Below are positions 17,220-25,067 of a DNA stretch of 64,000 nucleotides, one piece after another. Position 1 is the first letter of the stretch; the number at the start of each line of letters is the position of its first letter. A program made the position numbers and the translations under genes. The notes below the pieces were generated by a model, which was not told where the DNA came from, made no database searches, and saw nothing but the letters and a program-made list of their open reading frames with translations. Source of the stretch: Hymenobacter frigidus (GTDB taxonomy: Bacteria; Bacteroidota; Bacteroidia; Cytophagales; Hymenobacteraceae); NCBI RefSeq assembly GCF_014640435.1, contig NZ_BMGY01000015.1, positions 1 through 64,000 of the forward strand, given 5' to 3'.

Positions 17220-18466
17220 GAGGGGGTCAGGCCGGGCAGGGCGGCCATAATGGTGCGGGTGGCACCGGCTTGGTCGTGCACGTAGTCGAGAATCGTGTCT
17301 TGAAGGCGCAGGCGGGCGTCGTCGTGGTTCCAGAGGTAGGTAAAGGCGGCTTCCAACTCCGCCGCGTTGTGTACCGGAAAAGCGCCTTTCATGGCCACCA
17401 GCTCCACCGCTTCCTGAAACTTGGTATACGAGGGACCAAAAAACAGCGGCAGCCCAAAAGCAGCAGCTTCCAGCGTATTGTGCAAGCCTTTGCCAAACGC
17501 GCCGCCGATGTATGCATACTCGCCAAAGCGGTACAGCTGGCTCAACAGGCCCACATTATCGAAAAGCAGCACTCGGGCCTGAGCCACCGTGGCGGCATTG
17601 GCCTGCGAGTAGCGTTGTACCTGGCCCGGCAGCACGTTTTCGACTAAGCGCAAATTGGTTTCAGTGACCTCGTGCGGGGCTATCAGCACGCGCATTTCGG
17701 GGGCGTAGCGCAACAGCAGCGGGCGCAGAATGGGCAGGTCCTCGGGCCAGCTGCTGCCCACTACCAGCACGGGGGCGCCATCGGCCACGAAGGCATCAAC
17801 CAAAGGCAGGGAGTGCGCGGGGGCCAGGGCCGTGGCCACCACCGTATCGAAACGGGTATCGCCGGCCACGCTTACTCGGGTCAGGCCAGCAGTGCGGAGC
17901 AGCGCGGCCGAGGCCTCGTTCTGCGTGAAGATGTGGGCGAAACGCGTGAGAATTTTTCGGAAGAAACGGCCCCAAGGCTTGAAAAAAACCTGCTCAGGCC
18001 GGAAAATAGCCGATACCACCACCGCCGGAATCCGGCGCCGGTGCGCCTCATTAAGGAAGTGGTACCAGAACTCGTACTTCACAAACACCACCAGCCGAGG
18101 CTGCACGGCATCCAGAAAAGCCCGGGCGTTGGCGCGCGTATCCAAGGGGAGGTAGAAAATATAGTCGGCTCCCGGCCAGTCCTTGCGGATTTCGTAGCCC
18201 GAAGGCGAGAAGAACGTGAGCACCAATTTAGTGCCCGGATGGGCTTGCCGGTAGGCTTCCAGCAGTGGTCGGCCCTGTTCAAACTCACCCAGCGAGGCGC
18301 AATGGAACCAGACTCGGGGGGCCGGGTCGTGCCCGATGGTGTGCCGAATGTGGGCCAAAAGCCCACGGCGGCCCGCCACCCAGGCCGCTGCCTTGGGCAC
18401 GAACGGCGCCAACAGCCGGAGCAGCAGGCCGTAGAGGCCCAAAACGATGTCGTAGAAGAAAAGCAA
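17216..18466 (-). CDS. waaA: 3-deoxy-D-manno-octulosonic acid transferase (Kdo transferase)
   Basis: Inner-membrane glycosyltransferase (GT30) of 416 residues that adds Kdo to lipid A precursor. There is an N-terminal membrane anchor (~3-22), then VWFHCASLGEFEQGRPLLEA, the acceptor-side signature, and a C-terminal GT-B half with IGGAFGKGLHN and FGPSYTKFQEA. The start is a TTG at 18464-18466: an in-frame TAA lies 9-11 nt upstream and no ATG or GTG is near. A perfect -7 element ends only 4 nt before that TTG, so the message is probably leaderless. It overlaps rsgA by 4 nt. Confidence 0.93.
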   Translation of the reverse strand: MLFFYDIVLGLYGLLLRLLAPFVPKAAAWVAGRRGLLAHIRHTIGHDPAPRVWFHCASLGEFEQGRPLLEAYRQAHPGTKLVLTFFSPSGYEIRKDWPGADYIFYLPLDTRANARAFLDAVQPRLVVFVKYEFWYHFLNEAHRRRIPAVVVSAIFRPEQVFFKPWGRFFRKILTRFAHIFTQNEASAALLRTAGLTRVSVAGDTRFDTVVATALAPAHSLPLVDAFVADGAPVLVVGSSWPEDLPILRPLLLRYAPEMRVLIAPHEVTETNLRLVENVLPGQVQRYSQANAATVAQARVLLFDNVGLLSQLYRFGEYAYIGGAFGKGLHNTLEAAAFGLPLFFGPSYTKFQEAVELVAMKGAFPVHNAAELEAAFTYLWNHDDARLRLQDTILDYVHDQAGATRTIMAALPGLTPS

Positions 18467-18470
18467 GCCC

Positions 18471-18478
18471 CAAAATTA
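18471..18478 (-). promoter_or_regulatory. -7 element for waaA-rsgA, leaderless
   Basis: TAATTTTG on the minus strand, matching TAnnTTTG, four bases before the TTG start of waaA. Confidence 0.6.
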
Positions 18479-18513
18479 CGCAATCCGCGCCCAGTCGATG
18501 ATTACGGCCGCGC

Positions 18514-19098
18514 CTAAAGGTTTTTGTCGGCTTCCCAATCAACGGGGCAAGCCTCGCCGTTTTGCTCATAGTATTGCAGCGCGTCAATCATGCGGATGGC
18601 CTCGTTGAGGCTGCGGCCCAGTGGCCGGTCGTTCACCAGCTGGTGGCGCACAATGCCGTCTTTATCAATGAGAAATAAGCCCCGATAGGCCATCGGCGAG
18701 CCCACGTAGGTCATTTCACCCTGTTCGGTGTAGTCATAATGCCCACCGAGCACGTCGTAGTTGGCCGAAATGGTTTTGGTGGTGTCGGCCACCAGCGGGT
18801 AAGTCACGCCCGCGATGCCGCCCTGGTCGCGGGGCTGCTCTACCCAGGCCAGGTGGGCGTAGTGCGAGTCCGTTGAGCAGGCCACCACGGCCACGCCCCG
18901 GCGCTCAAATTCTTCCAACCGGTCCTGAAAAGCCAGTATCTCGGTAGGGCACACCTTGCTAAAATCGGCGGGGTAAAAATAAAACAGCACGTATTTTTTG
19001 CCCAGGTAGCGGTCCAGCGAGAATTCTTCTTCGAATTTGCCGTCAATCACGGCCGTGGCCTTAAAGGAAGGGGCACGCTTGCCCACGAGTACTGACAT
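18514..19098 (-). CDS. Typical 2-Cys peroxiredoxin
   Basis: Thiol peroxidase of 194 residues in the AhpC/Prx1 group, reducing H2O2 and organic peroxides. The peroxidatic Cys is Cys50 in FSKVCPTE and the resolving Cys is Cys184 in GEACPVDW. GG[LI]G- and YF-type features of the sensitive class are not obvious: the helix reads DQGGIAGVTYPL and the C-terminus stops soon after PVDW. No ahpF-like reductase is nearby, so the electron donor is likely thioredoxin. It is a single-gene unit on the minus strand. Confidence 0.94.
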   Translation of the reverse strand: MSVLVGKRAPSFKATAVIDGKFEEEFSLDRYLGKKYVLFYFYPADFSKVCPTEILAFQDRLEEFERRGVAVVACSTDSHYAHLAWVEQPRDQGGIAGVTYPLVADTTKTISANYDVLGGHYDYTEQGEMTYVGSPMAYRGLFLIDKDGIVRHQLVNDRPLGRSLNEAIRMIDALQYYEQNGEACPVDWEADKNL

Positions 19099-19244
19099 AT
19101 TGATTTAATGTGAAATTGTGGCGATGTGAAAATGTGAAGAATTAGCGAGTACGTACCCAGAAACGGAATAGTCGCTTTTCGTCAGTATTCTTAGTCGAAA
19201 GCGAATTCCTTTGTGTGCACTTCGTTGCATTTCCACATTAAAAA

Positions 19245-20018
19245 TTATTTGCCCTTGAAATCCGGCTTGCGCTTCTCCACGAAAGCCGCCATGCCCTCTT
19301 TCTGGTCTTCGGAAGCGAAGGTGAGGTAGAAGTTTTTGCGCTCGAAGTGCAGGCCTTCATCCAGCGGTGTTTCGAAGGCTCGGTTGATGGACTCCTTGGC
19401 CAGCCGGGCCGCTACCGGGCTCATGGCCGCGATGCTGGCGGCCAGGCGGTAGGCCTCCTCCAGGTACTGGCCCACGGGTGCCACGCGGTTTACCAGGCCC
19501 ACGCGGTGGGCTTCGTGGGCCGAGATAAACTCGCCGGTGAGCACCATTTCCATGGCCTTGGCCTTGCCCACGGCGCGGGCCAGGCGCTGGGTGCCGCCCG
19601 CGCCCGGCATGGTGCCGAGGCGGATTTCGGGCTGCCCAAACTGCGCCGTTTCCGAGGCCACCAGCATGTCGCAGGTCATGGCCAGCTCGCAGCCGCCGCC
19701 CAGCGCGAAGCCCGATACCGCCCCAATCAGCGGCTTGCGAAACTTGCGAATCTGCTCGAGAGTAGCAAACCGGTCGTCCAAAAACATGTCCACGGCCGTC
19801 TTGCCGGCCATCTCCTTGATGTCGGCCCCGGCCGCGAAGGCCCGTTCATTGCCCGTAATAATGACCACGCGCACCGCTTCATCAGCATCGAGGGCCTGGA
19901 GGGCATCGCGGATTTCGCGCACCAACTGTCCATTCAGGGCATTCAGCTCCTTGGGGCGATTGAGTTGAACGAGGGCCACGCCGGGGCGGGCCTGCGGCGT
20001 TACGAGGAGGAATTCCAC
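19245..20018 (-). CDS. Enoyl-CoA hydratase/isomerase family protein (crotonase)
   Basis: Crotonase-fold enzyme of 257 residues with a GTG start. The oxyanion-hole segments are FAAGADIKEM and ALGGGCELAM. Both catalytic glutamates of true hydratases are present (Glu111 and Glu131), so hydration of a trans-2-enoyl-CoA in beta-oxidation or amino-acid breakdown is likely. The substrate chain length cannot be told. There are no neighbouring beta-oxidation genes. Confidence 0.92.
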   Translation of the reverse strand: MEFLLVTPQARPGVALVQLNRPKELNALNGQLVREIRDALQALDADEAVRVVIITGNERAFAAGADIKEMAGKTAVDMFLDDRFATLEQIRKFRKPLIGAVSGFALGGGCELAMTCDMLVASETAQFGQPEIRLGTMPGAGGTQRLARAVGKAKAMEMVLTGEFISAHEAHRVGLVNRVAPVGQYLEEAYRLAASIAAMSPVAARLAKESINRAFETPLDEGLHFERKNFYLTFASEDQKEGMAAFVEKRKPDFKGK

Positions 20019-20100
20019 AGGAGTTTTTGATTGAAATTTTAGGAAAACGTCATGCTTCGGCTGCGTTCAGCATGGCCTTTCTTTACGAAAAAGTGCTCCC

Positions 20101-21438
20101 TTACGCCTGGCACACAAACTGAAACGTGCCCCGGGTGCGCTGCTCCAACAGCAACTTTCGTCCTCCAGTGAGGCGGGCCACGCTGGCCGAGTCGTAGTTT
20201 TTGATGGTGAACAGCGTGAGGCCGGTGTTATAGTGCAGCGTGAATTGCTCGCGCAGCAAATCGAGCAACCGGTGCACGCGCCGTTCCGAAAAATCAGTGC
20301 ACACCGAAAAGCTGATGGCCGAATTCTGCATCACGTTAATCTTGAGCTTGGCCTGGGCCAGCGCCCCAAAAATCACCGCCAGGTTTTCCTCCGAAATAAA
20401 CGAGAAGTCCTTGCTCGAAAAAGACAGCAGGCACTGGTCGGTTTTGCGGATGAAGGCCGGGGCCAGTGGCGGGTGCTGGCAGTCGTGAATGAGCGTGCCC
20501 TCGGCCGCCGGGTCCAGGAAGGACTTCACCCGTAGCGGAATACCGCGGTCGGCCAGCGGCTTCAGCGTTTTGGGATGGATAACCGACGCGCCGTAGTACG
20601 CCATTTCAATGGTTTCTCGGTAGCTGATTTCGGGGTAGCGCACCGTGTCCGGGAAGATTTTGGGGTCGGCGTTCAGCAGGCCGGCCACGTCTTTCCAGAT
20701 GGTCACGCTCTCGGCCCGCAGGCAGTAGGCCAGGATGGCGGCCGTATAGTCGGAGCCCTCGCGGCCGAGGGTGGTATAACGCAAGCTTCCACCGGGTAAG
20801 TCTCCTCCGACGGGGGTGCTACTAATGAAGCCTTCAGTCACAAGCACCTGCGCACCAGTAGCCAGCATTCCGTTCACCGCGTTTGTTGCGTTCCATTCCG
20901 TTGCTGACCAGTTCACGCGCCCTTCGCGCCACGTTGCGTCAGTCTTAATCATTATCGAAGCTGGAACGTAGCGCACATCTGTAGCTGGCAAAAACTGGGC
21001 GAGCGCAGTGCCAGCTAAAAGGGCCGAAAGCCGTTCGCCATAAGCTATTATCTGGTCGTAACCCTGGTCGTAGGTTTCGGGGTTTTTAACAAGCCCCATG
21101 TAATGCAGGTCTTCGGCAAAACCTGAAAGAAGCTGTTGCAATCGCTCCTTTAACTGCGAAAGATTTATCGTTGGAATCAGAGCGGCTAACTCCACGCAAG
21201 CTTGTTCGTGGTAGGTTTCTAAACGTCCTGCCTGTTGTTCCCAATCTTGGTCGGAATGAGCTAACTCATAAATCTCCTCCAGCGCATTAGTCGTCTTACC
21301 CATTGCCGACACTACAACCACCAGCGGCCCCGGCGGCCCGTAGTCCCGCACAATGCGGCAAAGATTAAGAATGGCCGCCGCGTCCTTCACCGATGCGCCG
21401 CCGAATTTGTAAACCTGAAGTCCCGTCAGCTCGCTCAT
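20101..21438 (-). CDS. lysC: Aspartate kinase
   Basis: First enzyme of the Lys/Thr/Met branch, 445 residues, phosphorylating aspartate. The kinase core starts [15 protein letters not shown], and [12 protein letters not shown] is the substrate signature. Two C-terminal ACT-like segments (about 300-440) suggest feedback control by amino acids. The frame is open for 44 codons further upstream, but a perfect minus-strand -7 element (21445-21452) sits seven bases before the ATG at 21438, so the shorter form is chosen. Codons between roughly bases 20790 and 21310 are visibly more A/T-rich at third positions than the rest. Confidence 0.93.
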   Translation of the reverse strand: MSELTGLQVYKFGGASVKDAAAILNLCRIVRDYGPPGPLVVVVSAMGKTTNALEEIYELAHSDQDWEQQAGRLETYHEQACVELAALIPTINLSQLKERLQQLLSGFAEDLHYMGLVKNPETYDQGYDQIIAYGERLSALLAGTALAQFLPATDVRYVPASIMIKTDATWREGRVNWSATEWNATNAVNGMLATGAQVLVTEGFISSTPVGGDLPGGSLRYTTLGREGSDYTAAILAYCLRAESVTIWKDVAGLLNADPKIFPDTVRYPEISYRETIEMAYYGASVIHPKTLKPLADRGIPLRVKSFLDPAAEGTLIHDCQHPPLAPAFIRKTDQCLLSFSSKDFSFISEENLAVIFGALAQAKLKINVMQNSAISFSVCTDFSERRVHRLLDLLREQFTLHYNTGLTLFTIKNYDSASVARLTGGRKLLLEQRTRGTFQFVCQA

Positions 21439-21444
21439 AGGTTC

Positions 21445-21452
21445 CAAAAGTA
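21445..21452 (-). promoter_or_regulatory. -7 element for aspartate kinase, leaderless
   Basis: TACTTTTG on the minus strand, ending six bases from the ATG at 21438. It rules out the longer reading frame as the start. Confidence 0.65.
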
Positions 21453-21512
21453 GGCAGCCCGGCCAGAAAAGCAGGCTTGCCGGCCCGAGAAACCCCCTTG
21501 CCAACAACCTCA

Positions 21513-21568
21513 AACGACTTGCCGGGCCTTCCGAACGACTTGTCGGGCTTTCCGAACGACTTGTTGCC
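21513..21568. repeat. 21-bp tandem repeat, about 2.5 copies, between lysC and fbp
   Basis: Units at 21513-21533 and 21534-21554 (AACGACTTGYCGGGCYTTCCG), plus a partial copy from 21555. They lie in the shared upstream region of two divergent genes and could be operators or a replication-slippage product. Confidence 0.85.
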
Positions 21569-21597
21569 AAGCCGCTGGTTTCTCAGCCTTTTGCAGG

Positions 21598-21605
21598 TAA
21601 TTTTG
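21598..21605 (+). promoter_or_regulatory. -7 element for fbp
   Basis: TAATTTTG fits TAnnTTTG and lies 29 nt before the ATG at 21635. No good -33 box at standard spacing. Confidence 0.45.
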
Positions 21606-21634
21606 CCTCCCGCTATTCCCACTCAACCCCACTC

Positions 21635-22654
21635 ATGGACCACAATAAACTGGCGCTGCCCGTCGGCACTACTCTTGACCGCTTCATCATGCGCAAGCAG
21701 GAGGATTTTCCCTATGCCACGGGAGAATTGTCGCAGCTATTGCGTGATATTGCCTTGGCCGCCAAGATTGTAAACCGCGAAATTAACCGCTCGGGCCTCA
21801 TCGATATTGCCGGCGCTTATGGCAGCCAGAACGTACAGGGCGAAGACCAGCAGAAGCTCGACGTCATCGCCAACATCCGCTTCATCCGCGCTTTGCGCAA
21901 TGGCGGCGAGGTGTGCACCATCATTTCGGAAGAAGACGACGAAATGATTCAAACGGGCAACAACCAAGGTAAATACGTGGTGGCCATCGACCCGCTCGAC
22001 GGCTCGTCGAATATTGACGTGAACGTGAGCATCGGCACCATTTTCAGCATCTACCGTCGCGTATCGCCCACCGGCCGCGAGGGCACCGCCGCCGACTGCC
22101 TGCAGCCGGGCACTCACCAAGTAGCCGCCGGCTACATTATCTACGGCTCCAGCACCATGCTGGTCTACACCACCGGAAACGGCGTCAACGGCTTCACCTA
22201 CGAGCATTCGCTGGGCGAATTCTTCCTATCGCATCCCGATATTCAGACCCCCAAAACCGGTTTTGTTTACTCCGTCAACGAAGGCAGTTCCGATTCCTTC
22301 TCGCCCGGGGTGACCGAGTTCCTGAAGCAGTGCAAAACCAGTGACTTTTCGGCCCGCTACATCGGCTCGCTCGTGGCCGACTTTCACCGCAACCTGCTCA
22401 AGGGCGGCATCTACATTTACCCCGCCACCGTCAAAAACCCCGCTGGCAAGCTACGCCTCATGTACGAGTGCAACCCCCTGGCCTTCATCGTGGAGCAGGC
22501 CGGCGGCAAAAGCAGCAACGGCAGCCAGCGCACCATGGAAATTGAGCCCAAAGTCCCACACGAGCGCTGCCCGGTCTTCATCGGCAGTAAAGTGCTGGTT
22601 GAGCAGGCCGAAGCCTGCCTGGCCCGCGAAGCCAAAGCCGTAGTAGCTAAGTAA
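21635..22654 (+). CDS. fbp: Class I fructose-1,6-bisphosphatase
   Basis: Gluconeogenic enzyme of 339 residues that removes the 1-phosphate of fructose-1,6-bisphosphate. The metal and substrate motifs are in order: GEDQQKLD (69-76), SEEDDE (98-103), [10 protein letters not shown] (119-128), and the C-terminal half with [13 protein letters not shown] and [14 protein letters not shown]. The length is normal. It is divergent from aspartate kinase and ends in a 34-bp perfect inverted repeat shared with the convergent DUF5606 gene. Confidence 0.96.
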   Translation: MDHNKLALPVGTTLDRFIMRKQEDFPYATGELSQLLRDIALAAKIVNREINRSGLIDIAGAYGSQNVQGEDQQKLDVIANIRFIRALRNGGEVCTIISEEDDEMIQTGNNQGKYVVAIDPLDGSSNIDVNVSIGTIFSIYRRVSPTGREGTAADCLQPGTHQVAAGYIIYGSSTMLVYTTGNGVNGFTYEHSLGEFFLSHPDIQTPKTGFVYSVNEGSSDSFSPGVTEFLKQCKTSDFSARYIGSLVADFHRNLLKGGIYIYPATVKNPAGKLRLMYECNPLAFIVEQAGGKSSNGSQRTMEIEPKVPHERCPVFIGSKVLVEQAEACLAREAKAVVAK

Positions 22655-22663
22655 GCAGCACCA

Positions 22664-22732
22664 AGCAACTTCCCCTCAACACAAAGGCCGCTCCTGATTC
22701 AGGAGCGGCCTTTGTGTTGAGGGGAAGTTGCT
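22664..22732. terminator. Bidirectional terminator, perfect 34-bp inverted repeat
   Basis: Arms 22664-22697 and 22699-22732 with a single-base loop. The core GCTCCTGATTCAGGAGC with flanking AAAGG/CCTTT serves both convergent genes. A near copy of the core occurs at 56304-56364. Confidence 0.9.
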
Positions 22733-22737
22733 GAAAA

Positions 22738-23349
22738 CTACTCAGCTTTCTTGCGGCTTTTTTTGGATGGGGCCGCGGCCTCAGGGTTGCCGTCAGCATC
22801 GGGGGCTTCGTCGGTTGTGCCGATTACGCCACCCGTGCTCAAGGGCTCATCGGCGGTGGGCTCGTCGGCTTTGGCTTTGCGCTTGGCTTTGGGGGCCGTT
22901 TCGGTAGCGGTTTCGGTGGTAGTTTCAGCGGCAGATTCGGTGGGCGCAGCGGCTTCCTGGTAGGGGCGGTGCTTGCTCACGATGCCGTACCAGCTGGCCA
23001 GTTTCTTGATGTCGGACAGGTACACCCGGTCGCGGTCGTAATCGGGAATAATGCTGGCCATGAAATCGGTCAGCTCGCCTTCGCTCGACTTCGCCGTCAC
23101 GGGCGACGCCGTGCCGTGTTTCTGGTAAATGCGCTCGAATACGTCCGTGAGGAGCACCGTCTGGTCGGGGTCCTGGGTATAAATGGAGATTTCCGATAGC
23201 AGCGACACTTTGTTCCGGGCCGGAGCCAGGGTGCGGGTGGCTTTCTCGTCGAGGCTTTCTACCAGCACGCCGTGGCGGGCGGCGCGCACCAGGCGGTACA
23301 GGCCGGGCATACCGCTAATGGCGGCCAACTCTTGCAATTCGTAAGGCAT
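22738..23349 (-). CDS. DUF5606 family protein
   Basis: Protein of 203 residues found in Bacteroidota. The conserved N-terminal part (about 1-145) includes LAAISGMPGLYRLV and GVLVESLDEK, then KVSLLSEISIYT and a second half that looks like a small helical DNA- or protein-binding domain. The C-terminal ~65 residues are low-complexity (Ala, Glu, Thr, Lys). The function is unknown. It converges on fbp across a bidirectional terminator. Confidence 0.82.
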   Translation of the reverse strand: MPYELQELAAISGMPGLYRLVRAARHGVLVESLDEKATRTLAPARNKVSLLSEISIYTQDPDQTVLLTDVFERIYQKHGTASPVTAKSSEGELTDFMASIIPDYDRDRVYLSDIKKLASWYGIVSKHRPYQEAAAPTESAAETTTETATETAPKAKRKAKADEPTADEPLSTGGVIGTTDEAPDADGNPEAAAPSKKSRKKAE

Positions 23350-23458
23350 TCTTATGGGAATTATGAGTTTTAAATTATGAATTATGAATTGAGCTGAAGA
23401 GGCAAAATTGACAAACGCCCCAACTCAAAACGCATAATTCACAACTCAAAATTAAGAC
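23350..23458. repeat. AT-rich island with imperfect inverted repeats
   Basis: GAGTTTTAAATTATGAATTA and, inverted, TAATTCACAACTCAAAATTA. It is unlike the GC-rich surroundings and is one of several AT islands in gaps of this window. No gene is seen. Confidence 0.5.
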
Positions 23459-23920
23459 TTATTGTCCTTCCGTCGCGTTCGAGCCGGTCATGCCCAGCTT
23501 GAAGGTGATGGGCAGGCTGGTTAGAATCGGATATTCGGGCTTTTTGAATTTCAGCAGGCGCACCACGCGCAGGGCTTCTTCGCCGGTGCCGCCGCCTACT
23601 TGCTTCACCAGCTTGATGCCCGACATGGTGGCGTCGGGGTTCAGCGTGAAGCTCACGATGCACTGGCCCTGAATGCGGTTGCGCTTGGCCATCAGCGGGT
23701 ATTTCAGCTCCTTGGCAATAGCGGTATACATGGCTTCCTGGCCACCTTCGTAATAGGCAGCCACCGGAATGACTTTGCCCGCCGAAGTGATGCCGGTGCC
23801 TTGTTCGGTCTGGGTTTTAGGGGCGGGAGTGGTGTTGGGGGCCGTTTGGGCCAGGGCCGGCGCGGTAGCCGCCAGCATCAGGCCCAGGGCCAGCTTCGCA
23901 ATGTGGGTTGGGGTGGTCAT
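23459..23920 (-). CDS. TonB C-terminal domain protein
   Basis: Exported protein of 153 residues from the ATG at 23920. The frame is open 36 codons further up, but only the 23920 start gives a clean signal peptide (MTTPTHIAKLALGLMLAATA, cleaved after ALA). A short linker is followed by a TonB_C domain (about 60-153) with YPLMAKRNRIQGQCIVSFTL, the strand pattern that contacts TonB boxes. No N-terminal membrane anchor remains after cleavage, so it may be periplasmic and not a classical energy transducer. Its neighbours give no clue to function. Confidence 0.8.
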   Translation of the reverse strand: MTTPTHIAKLALGLMLAATAPALAQTAPNTTPAPKTQTEQGTGITSAGKVIPVAAYYEGGQEAMYTAIAKELKYPLMAKRNRIQGQCIVSFTLNPDATMSGIKLVKQVGGGTGEEALRVVRLLKFKKPEYPILTSLPITFKLGMTGSNATEGQ

Positions 23921-24008
23921 TATATTGATAACGGTTGGGGGCGGGGAGGAGGAAACGTTAAAATAGCTCAAGTTGGGCCGGGCGGCGGTTGGCAATTTAA
24001 GGGCCAAT

Positions 24009-24629
24009 CTACGCATCGGCCATAGCATCGGCCTTCCAGTCCTGGTTCACACCCGTAATGAAGTCCAGTAGCTCGTCGCGCCCCAGCTTGGTTTCGGCCG
24101 AGGTCTGGAAATAGCGCGGCAGCTCATCCCAGATTTCCGACATTTTGGCCAGATAAGTCGTGAGTAAGGCCTTGGTTTGGGCCGTCGATTGCTTGTCCGA
24201 CTTCGTGAACACCATGACGAAGGGAATACCCTCCTCGCCCAGCTTCTCCATAAACTCCAGGTCGGCGGGCTGGGGCGCGTGGCGCGAGTCCAGCAGCACG
24301 CATACGCACATCAGGTTAGGACGATTGCGCAGGTAGAAGTTAATCATCTTCGCCCATTCGGCCCGCGAGGTTTTGCTCACCTTGGCGTAGCCGTAACCGG
24401 GCAAATCCACCAAGTACCAATTGTCGTTGATTACAAAATGGTTAATTAATTGGGTCTTGCCCGGCGACGACGACGTTTTGGCCAAGCCGTTGCGGCCCGT
24501 CAGCATATTAATAAGGGACGACTTGCCCACGTTGGAACGGCCGATAAAAGCGTATTCGGGCAAGGTGGGGGCGGGGCACAGGTCTGCTCGCGAGTTGCTG
24601 GTTAAGAAACGGGCATCGTGAATAATCAT
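24009..24629 (-). CDS. engB: Ribosome biogenesis GTPase EngB (YsxC/YihA)
   Basis: Essential GTPase of 206 residues for 50S assembly. G1 is GRSNVGKSS (30-38), G2 SSSPGKTQ, G3 LVDLPGYGYA and G4 TKSD. The ATG at 24629 is preferred to a GTG at 24665, because a perfect minus-strand -7 element occupies 24665-24672 and would overlap that GTG. It is a single-gene unit. Confidence 0.94.
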   Translation of the reverse strand: MIIHDARFLTSNSRADLCPAPTLPEYAFIGRSNVGKSSLINMLTGRNGLAKTSSSPGKTQLINHFVINDNWYLVDLPGYGYAKVSKTSRAEWAKMINFYLRNRPNLMCVCVLLDSRHAPQPADLEFMEKLGEEGIPFVMVFTKSDKQSTAQTKALLTTYLAKMSEIWDELPRYFQTSAETKLGRDELLDFITGVNQDWKADAMADA

Positions 24630-24664
24630 CGGGTAGCTACGAAATAGCGGATTGGTACGAGCCA

Positions 24665-24672
24665 CAAAATTA
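24665..24672 (-). promoter_or_regulatory. -7 element for engB
   Basis: TAATTTTG on the minus strand, giving an expected leader of about 30 nt before the ATG at 24629. Confidence 0.55.
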
Positions 24673-24740
24673 CATCTTAAAATCAGCGGCCGCCGGATTA
24701 ATAAAAAAGTGTGATTAGGTGGCTATTTCATTGATGCTTC

Positions 24741-24748
24741 TATATTTG
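24741..24748 (+). promoter_or_regulatory. Distal -7 element upstream of the PorE-like gene
   Basis: TATATTTG matches TAnnTTTG; no -33 box at standard spacing. Confidence 0.4.
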
Positions 24749-24848
24749 CGCGTCCTGCTTATTCATGCCGAGGGTCATTATCATTACACCTGCCCGTTAC
24801 CAAATGGCCGATTTTCCGCCAAAAACCGCATTTCGTAAGCAAAAAACC

Positions 24849-24856
24849 TATCTTTG
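24849..24856 (+). promoter_or_regulatory. Proximal -7 element upstream of the PorE-like gene
   Basis: TATCTTTG, same sequence as the DUF3109 -7 element, about 210 nt before the ATG. Confidence 0.5.
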
Positions 24857-25067
24857 CTCGTCATTGGCCTTTCCATGGTAAGGACCCTGAGCGAAGTTTA
24901 GCGTTGGCCACTACGGTTACCTTCCTGCGCAAACGGGCATTAAAATCTAACCCTGCGTCTTTTTTTCAGTATAAACCCAAAATACTGCTCGCTGCTTCCG
25001 CTTTCAGGCGCCGCTTCAACGTAAATCAACCCCTTCAGAAATTTCTTTTTTTCAAAAATCTCCTCCA

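Larger units (their letters stand above)
24673..25067. other. Long intergenic region upstream of the PorE-like gene
   Basis: There are 395 bases without a supported gene. The region is AT-rich and holds two perfect plus-strand -7 elements (24741-24748 and 24849-24856). If the second is used, the leader is about 210 nt, unusually long here and room for a regulatory structure. I could not identify a known riboswitch. Confidence 0.6.

Noticed and set aside
20048..20081. GTCATGCTTCGGCTGCG sequence downstream of the start of the 19245 gene
   Set aside because: It looks like one arm of a dispersed palindrome but only a poor partner arm follows, so it is not listed as an element.
21439..21570. N-terminal extension of aspartate kinase
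   Set aside because: It consists of the 21-bp tandem repeats and the promoter; a -7 element just before the ATG at 21438 places the start downstream.
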